Assembly (NCBI GenBank): GCA_934725105.1
Contig: CAKVBD010000040.1
Span: forward strand, 1 to 17,825
From: an uncultured Bulleidia sp.
Lineage (GTDB): Bacteria; Bacillota_I; Bacilli_A; Erysipelotrichales; Erysipelotrichaceae
Length of the DNA stretch: 17,825 bases
Reading direction: 5' to 3'
Shown one piece after another: positions 14,293 to 17,825 of the stretch (position 1 is its first letter; every line of letters starts with the position of its first letter). The notes beneath the pieces were generated by a model, which made no database searches, was not told the origin of the DNA, and worked only from the letters and a program-made list of their open reading frames with translations. The translations under genes were made by a program, and so were the position numbers.

Positions 14293-15512
14293 GTGAAGTA
14301 GAAAGATTAATTCGTTATTGTAAAGTGGATACACAGAGTAATCCAGACAATGAAAATGTAACACCAAGTAGTGAAAAACAGTTTGATCTAGCTAAGATGC
14401 TAAAGCAAGAATTAGAAGAACTGGGATTAGAAAACGTAACTTTAGATGAACATTGTTATGTTTATGCATGGCTGCCTTCTAATGTGGAAGGCGCAGCAAA
14501 GACAATTGGTTTTATTGCACATATGGATACCGCACCAGATTTTTCTGGAACAAATGTAAATCCAAGAATTATTGAAAACTATGATGGAAATGACATTGTA
14601 TTAAATGATGCAATGGTTACAAAAGTAGAAGATTTCCCTGAATTAAAAGCATTACAGGGAAAAACACTGCTTGTCAGCGATGGTACAACACTTTTAGGTG
14701 CAGATGATAAAGCCGGTATTGTCAGCATTATGGAAGCACTTGTATATTTGAAAAATCATCCTGAAATCAAACATGGTCGTATTGCGATTGGTTTTACACC
14801 AGATGAAGAAATTGGTAATGGTGCAAAATATTTTGATATTGAAAAGTTTGGTGCAGATTTTGCATACACAATGGATGGTGGAACTGTTAGGGAAATCAGT
14901 GATGAAACATTCAATGCTGCAAGTGCAACGGTAACATTTAATGGTTTTTCAATTCATCCAGGTTCAGCGAAAAATAAGATGGTCAATGCAGGTTCCATTG
15001 CTTGTTCCTATCAGCAGCTATTGCCAGAATATGCACGTCCAGAACATACAGAAGGTAGAGATGGATTTATTCATTTGTGTGGAATGCAAGGCAGCACAAC
15101 ACATGCTGAATTGAACTATATTATTCGTGATCATGATCGTAACAAGCTGGAAGAAATGAAGGGCTGGATGCTGAAGGCTGTTGATTTTGTGAATGCAATG
15201 CATGGTGAAGGTACTTGCTCCATTGAAATTAAAGATGCATATCACAACATGAAGGAAGTACTGGATGAACATCCAGATGCAGTAAAATATGCTTTCCAGG
15301 CATATGATGAATTAGGCATTACACCATTACATGAACCTGTTAGAGGTGGTACAGATGGTGCGGAATTATCTTTACGTGGACTTCCATGTCCAAATCTTGG
15401 TGTCGGTGGAGGTAATTTCCATGGACCATATGAATATTGCTGTATTGAAGAATTGCAGCAGGCAGTAACTGTTATTTTAACAATTGTTCAAGATGTAGCA
15501 AAAGGAGAATAA
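14289..15512 (+). CDS. pepT: Peptidase T (tripeptide aminopeptidase, M20B)
   Basis: This cytosolic di-zinc enzyme releases N-terminal residues from tripeptides. The 407 residues are the standard length. Metal and catalytic landmarks are in order: FIAHMDTAPD (H78, D80), LLGADDKAG (D140), FTPDEEIG (E173, E174), YTMDGG (D196), HPGSAKNKMVNA, and GGGNFHGPYEYC (His about 378). Spacing agrees with the zinc ligands known for PepT. It is coupled to the DUF1349-like gene by an ATGA overlap and followed after two bases by the sugar kinase gene, whose ribosome site AAAGGAG lies in its last codons. It probably recycles imported peptides. Confidence 0.96.
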   Translation: MSEVERLIRYCKVDTQSNPDNENVTPSSEKQFDLAKMLKQELEELGLENVTLDEHCYVYAWLPSNVEGAAKTIGFIAHMDTAPDFSGTNVNPRIIENYDGNDIVLNDAMVTKVEDFPELKALQGKTLLVSDGTTLLGADDKAGIVSIMEALVYLKNHPEIKHGRIAIGFTPDEEIGNGAKYFDIEKFGADFAYTMDGGTVREISDETFNAASATVTFNGFSIHPGSAKNKMVNAGSIACSYQQLLPEYARPEHTEGRDGFIHLCGMQGSTTHAELNYIIRDHDRNKLEEMKGWMLKAVDFVNAMHGEGTCSIEIKDAYHNMKEVLDEHPDAVKYAFQAYDELGITPLHEPVRGGTDGAELSLRGLPCPNLGVGGGNFHGPYEYCCIEELQQAVTVILTIVQDVAKGE

Positions 15513-15514
15513 TT

Positions 15515-16435
15515 ATGATCTGTACTTGTACAATGAATCCATCTTTAGACTATTACCTTGAATTTGATGAAAATATCAAAAATGGGAAATTAAATCGTTC
15601 TAATCTTGAATACTATGAAGCTGGTGGAAAAGGTATCAATGTTTCTATTGTTTTAAACAACCTTGGTATTCCAACAAAAGCTTTTGGTTTTATTGGTGGT
15701 TTCACAAAAGATTTTTATATCTCTTTGCTTGCAAAGTATGAAAATATTCATCCAAACTTTACGTATACTGATGGTCATACAAGAGTGAATGTGAAGCTTC
15801 ATGGGAAAGATGAAGTGACTGATATTCACGCAATGGGTCCGTATATTACACATGAAGACATGCAGAAACTTGTGAAAAAAACGGATAGTATGTATGAACA
15901 GGATTACTTTGTTTTAGCAGGTAATACACAGGAATGGTTAATTGATGAAACAGAAGAAATGCTGAAAAAATTAATCAATGAAGGTGTGAAGGTTTCATTG
16001 GATACAAATGTCAAGATCATGCAGGATATGCTGCAGTATAAGCCATTTTTATGCAAAACAACGAGTAAGGAACTGGAAGAAATTCTAAATATTAAAATTG
16101 AAAATGATCAACAGGCAATTGATGGTGCGAAAAAGCTTTATGCACTAGGTGCAAAACATGTCATTGTTTTAACAGATACATTAGCAATTCTTGTGAATGA
16201 TCATGGTACATTTACATGTGAATTCCTGGATCAGGATTCTGTTGTAAATACGGTTGGTACTGGGGATTCTATGATTGCGGGATTCTTGATGAATTATCTA
16301 AGAACAAAGGATTCTTATGATTCATTGAAGTTTGGGGCATCCTGCTCAAGTGCAACTGCGTATTCTAAAGGATTAGCTACACGTGAAAAAATTGACGCAA
16401 TCTATCAGAATACAGTTGTACAGAAGATTGATTGA
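15515..16435 (+). CDS. PfkB-family sugar kinase, 1-phosphofructokinase type
   Basis: This 306-residue ribokinase-fold enzyme resembles 1-phosphofructokinase/tagatose-6-phosphate kinase (FruK/LacC type). MICTCTMNPSLDYYLEF at the N-terminus, AGGKGINVSIVL (sugar-phosphate binding) and NTVGTGDSMIAGFL with G248-T249-G250-D251 (Asp251 the catalytic base) are clear. FruK would convert fructose-1-phosphate to the 1,6-bisphosphate with ATP. No fructose PTS gene or DeoR-type regulator adjoins it, which is unusual for fruK, so LacC or another hexose-phosphate substrate is possible and I leave the symbol empty. AAAGGAG precedes the ATG, and the gene is packed between pepT and the lipoprotein genes. Confidence 0.88.
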   Translation: MICTCTMNPSLDYYLEFDENIKNGKLNRSNLEYYEAGGKGINVSIVLNNLGIPTKAFGFIGGFTKDFYISLLAKYENIHPNFTYTDGHTRVNVKLHGKDEVTDIHAMGPYITHEDMQKLVKKTDSMYEQDYFVLAGNTQEWLIDETEEMLKKLINEGVKVSLDTNVKIMQDMLQYKPFLCKTTSKELEEILNIKIENDQQAIDGAKKLYALGAKHVIVLTDTLAILVNDHGTFTCEFLDQDSVVNTVGTGDSMIAGFLMNYLRTKDSYDSLKFGASCSSATAYSKGLATREKIDAIYQNTVVQKID

Positions 16436-16444
16436 GGAAAATGA

Positions 16445-17062
16445 ATGAAGAAAATTTTAATTAGTTTGTTAGCAGTGGGAATGTTAGTTGGCTGTTCTAC
16501 ACCAGCTTCCAGCACTAAGACATCTTCTACTTCTGTTACACAGAAAGAGACAAAATTGACAATTACAAGTGATGTTGAACTTGTTTCAGTGAAAACAAAT
16601 TTAGATGGATATAAATGGGTTGGAAGTGAAATTGGTGATTTTAAGGAGACATCTTTAAAAGAAACAATTCGTTTGTTCTCTGAAAAGGGAACAGGGATTG
16701 TGTACTATGGATATGTAGGCTGTCCTTGGTGTGAAAGAGCACTTCCAGAATTGAATCAGGTTGCTTTAAAATATGGAGTTCCTATCTACTATGTAGATGC
16801 ATCTGTATCTCCGGATCACGATGACTATGTAACACTAACAAATGATTTTGGTGACATTCTAAAAACAGATGAAGAAACTGGAGAAAAAGAAATGTATGTG
16901 CCTATGGTCGTAGGTATCAAAGATGGAAAAGTCGTTGGCAGTCATACAGCTTTGGTTGACAGCTTTGAAATCAAAGATGAAACTTCTCAAATGAATGACA
17001 AGCAGAAAAAAGAATTACAGGACATCTATACAGATATTATTTTGAAAGTTGCTGATGAATAA
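16445..17062 (+). CDS. Thioredoxin-fold lipoprotein with CPWC motif, copy 1
   Basis: This 205-residue protein has a lipoprotein signal peptide: MKKILISLLAVGMLVGC with lipobox LVGC, lipidated Cys17, then a Ser/Thr-rich linker. The globular part has a thioredoxin-like active site in IVYYGYVGCPWCERALPELN (C93-P-W-C96), a YYVDAS strand and a VPMVVGIKDGKVVG segment with the usual cis-Pro region. It probably acts on thiols or disulfides of proteins at the outer membrane face; the fold resembles bacteriocin transport accessory proteins, but no bacteriocin genes are near. TGAGGA gives a good ribosome site for ATG 16445; an ATG at 16441 leads to a seven-codon dead end. The gene ends inside the start of its paralogue. 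Confidence 0.9.
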   Translation: MKKILISLLAVGMLVGCSTPASSTKTSSTSVTQKETKLTITSDVELVSVKTNLDGYKWVGSEIGDFKETSLKETIRLFSEKGTGIVYYGYVGCPWCERALPELNQVALKYGVPIYYVDASVSPDHDDYVTLTNDFGDILKTDEETGEKEMYVPMVVGIKDGKVVGSHTALVDSFEIKDETSQMNDKQKKELQDIYTDIILKVADE

Positions 17063-17663
17063 AAAAGTATTTATTGTTTTCATATGTGTATTTCTTTTAT
17101 GTGGATGTGTATCAAATACATCAGAAAAAGAAAATGGTGGTCTTTATAAAGATGCATCCATCAAAGTGAGTGAAATTCATGACTCTGATATTACAGAATA
17201 TGAATTTTTAGAAGATGATGATCCAGCATTTATGGAAATCAGTTTTGAAGATGCGTGTAAATTTTTTAGAAACAAGTGGAGTGGAATCATATATTTCGGA
17301 CATGTTGGCTGTCCTTGGTGCGAAAGAGCGGTTCCTGTACTAAATGAAGTTGCTAAAAAAGCAAATGTTCTTGTTTACTATGTAGATGCATCAAAAGATG
17401 TTGGTAAAAATGATAAAGAATCAGACAAACTGTTCGAAGAAATGAAAGGGTATATCTCTAGCAGCTATCGTGAAGATGAAAATGGAGAATTAACATTTTT
17501 TGTACCAAATGTAATTGGTGTGAAAAATGGCAAACTTGTTGATTTTAAATCGGGGTTGCCTGACAGCTATGACATTAACGAAAAAGATCAAATGAGTGAT
17601 GCGGAAAAAAATGAATTATATAAAAAGTACGCAGAAATCTTTCAAAAAGTATACGAAAAATAA
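17055..17663 (+). CDS. Thioredoxin-fold lipoprotein with CPWC motif, copy 2
   Basis: This 202-residue paralogue of the preceding protein has the signal peptide MNKKVFIVFICVFLLCGC (lipidated Cys18) and the active site IIYFGHVGCPWCERAVPVLN (C86-P-W-C89). The YYVDAS strand, VPNVIGVKNGK and the C-terminal DQMSDAEKNELYKKY match copy 1. I use ATG 17055, which overlaps the previous stop by eight bases (ATGAATAA); a TTG at 17049 would add only two residues. The overlap and weak ribosome site suggest translational coupling. The copies share the active-site core but have diverged in the N-terminal third and loops, so partners may differ. A terminator follows. Confidence 0.9.
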   Translation: MNKKVFIVFICVFLLCGCVSNTSEKENGGLYKDASIKVSEIHDSDITEYEFLEDDDPAFMEISFEDACKFFRNKWSGIIYFGHVGCPWCERAVPVLNEVAKKANVLVYYVDASKDVGKNDKESDKLFEEMKGYISSSYREDENGELTFFVPNVIGVKNGKLVDFKSGLPDSYDINEKDQMSDAEKNELYKKYAEIFQKVYEK

Positions 17664-17664
17664 C

Positions 17665-17738
17665 AAAAACTGAAGTGAAGATACAAATTTAACATGATAA
17701 AAATGTGAAGTTTGATATCAAAAAGCTTCAGTTTTTTT
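17665..17738 (+). terminator. Terminator of the five-gene unit, long hairpin
   Basis: AAAAACTGAAG (17665-17675) and CTTCAGTTTTT (17726-17736) pair and run into a T tract. The 50-base interior can itself fold imperfectly (ATACAAATTT side against GTTTGATATC side), so the whole forms one long structured hairpin. Confidence 0.75.
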
Positions 17739-17777
17739 ATATTATCTTAAATAGTAATTACGCACGAGCAAGAAAAG

Positions 17778-17807
17778 TTGCAGAAAATATAGAAAATTTG
17801 TGATAAT
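17778..17807 (+). promoter_or_regulatory. Candidate promoter at window end
   Basis: TTGCAG (17778-17783), 18 bases, then GATAAT (17802-17807) preceded by TGT, an extended -10. It would drive a gene beyond the window. An ATG is formed by the last three bases, but no reading frame can be judged. Confidence 0.35.
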
Positions 17808-17825
17808 GAAATACAAATTTGAATG

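Noticed and set aside
16441..16464. Seven-codon ORF overlapping the first lipoprotein start
   Set aside because: Its spacing to the ribosome site is shorter than that of ATG 16445, and it stops at once; probably chance, since ATGAATGAAG contains two ATGs.
1..17825. Long minus-strand ORFs, for example at 1177-1695 and 12383-12832
   Set aside because: They are antisense to well-recognised genes, lack ribosome sites and show no family motifs.

Overview
The window looks like a chromosomal segment of a low-GC Gram-positive gut anaerobe. I favour the Erysipelotrichia, less certainly a neighbouring Firmicute lineage. This is an inference from the AT-rich codon use, strong Shine-Dalgarno sites, sigma-A type promoters, TPP and T-box leaders, a group B type [FeFe]-hydrogenase and the BrnQ/TypA types. 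Every convincing gene is on the + strand, and no IS element, integrase, tRNA, rRNA or CRISPR array is visible.

Region 1 (1-1793) holds the 3' part of a hybrid sensor histidine kinase cut by the window edge, a 19-codon ORF with a good ribosome site that may be a gene remnant, and a terminator. Region 2 (about 1741-5631) is a tandem pair of two-gene cassettes. Each codes for a small protein with an N-terminal membrane segment and an XRE-type HTH domain, followed by a membrane-anchored erythromycin-esterase-family protein. The cassettes have diverged, and the first is visibly more GC-rich. A similar terminator-bearing repeat of about 80 bases precedes each one. This is the least explained part of the window. 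The functional link between regulator and hydrolase is inferred from gene order.

Region 3 (5635-7928) is a thiamine-precursor salvage operon: promoter, TPP riboswitch, terminator, thiD (HMP/HMP-P kinase), cytX (putative HMP transporter), terminator. Region 4 (7931-9626) is a T-box leader, specifier read as ATC (isoleucine), with its terminator, controlling a BrnQ-type branched-chain amino acid transporter. Region 5 (9625-11560) is the monocistronic GTPase gene typA/bipA.

Region 6 (11602-13710) pairs a DJ-1/PfpI protein with a group B type [FeFe]-hydrogenase. Region 7 (13693-17738) is a tight five-gene unit: a DUF1349-like protein, peptidase T, a PfkB-family sugar kinase and two tandem thioredoxin-fold lipoproteins with CPWC active sites. 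Both transcription units appear to start with leaderless mRNAs: the predicted -10 box lies 7-8 bases before a start codon with no Shine-Dalgarno sequence, while most other genes here have clear ones. In region 7 the predicted -35 box sits inside the hairpin that ends the hydrogenase transcript.

Much of the window is built around nutrient sensing by RNA (TPP, uncharged tRNA-Ile) feeding transporters and salvage enzymes, with peptide, sugar and thiol housekeeping downstream.
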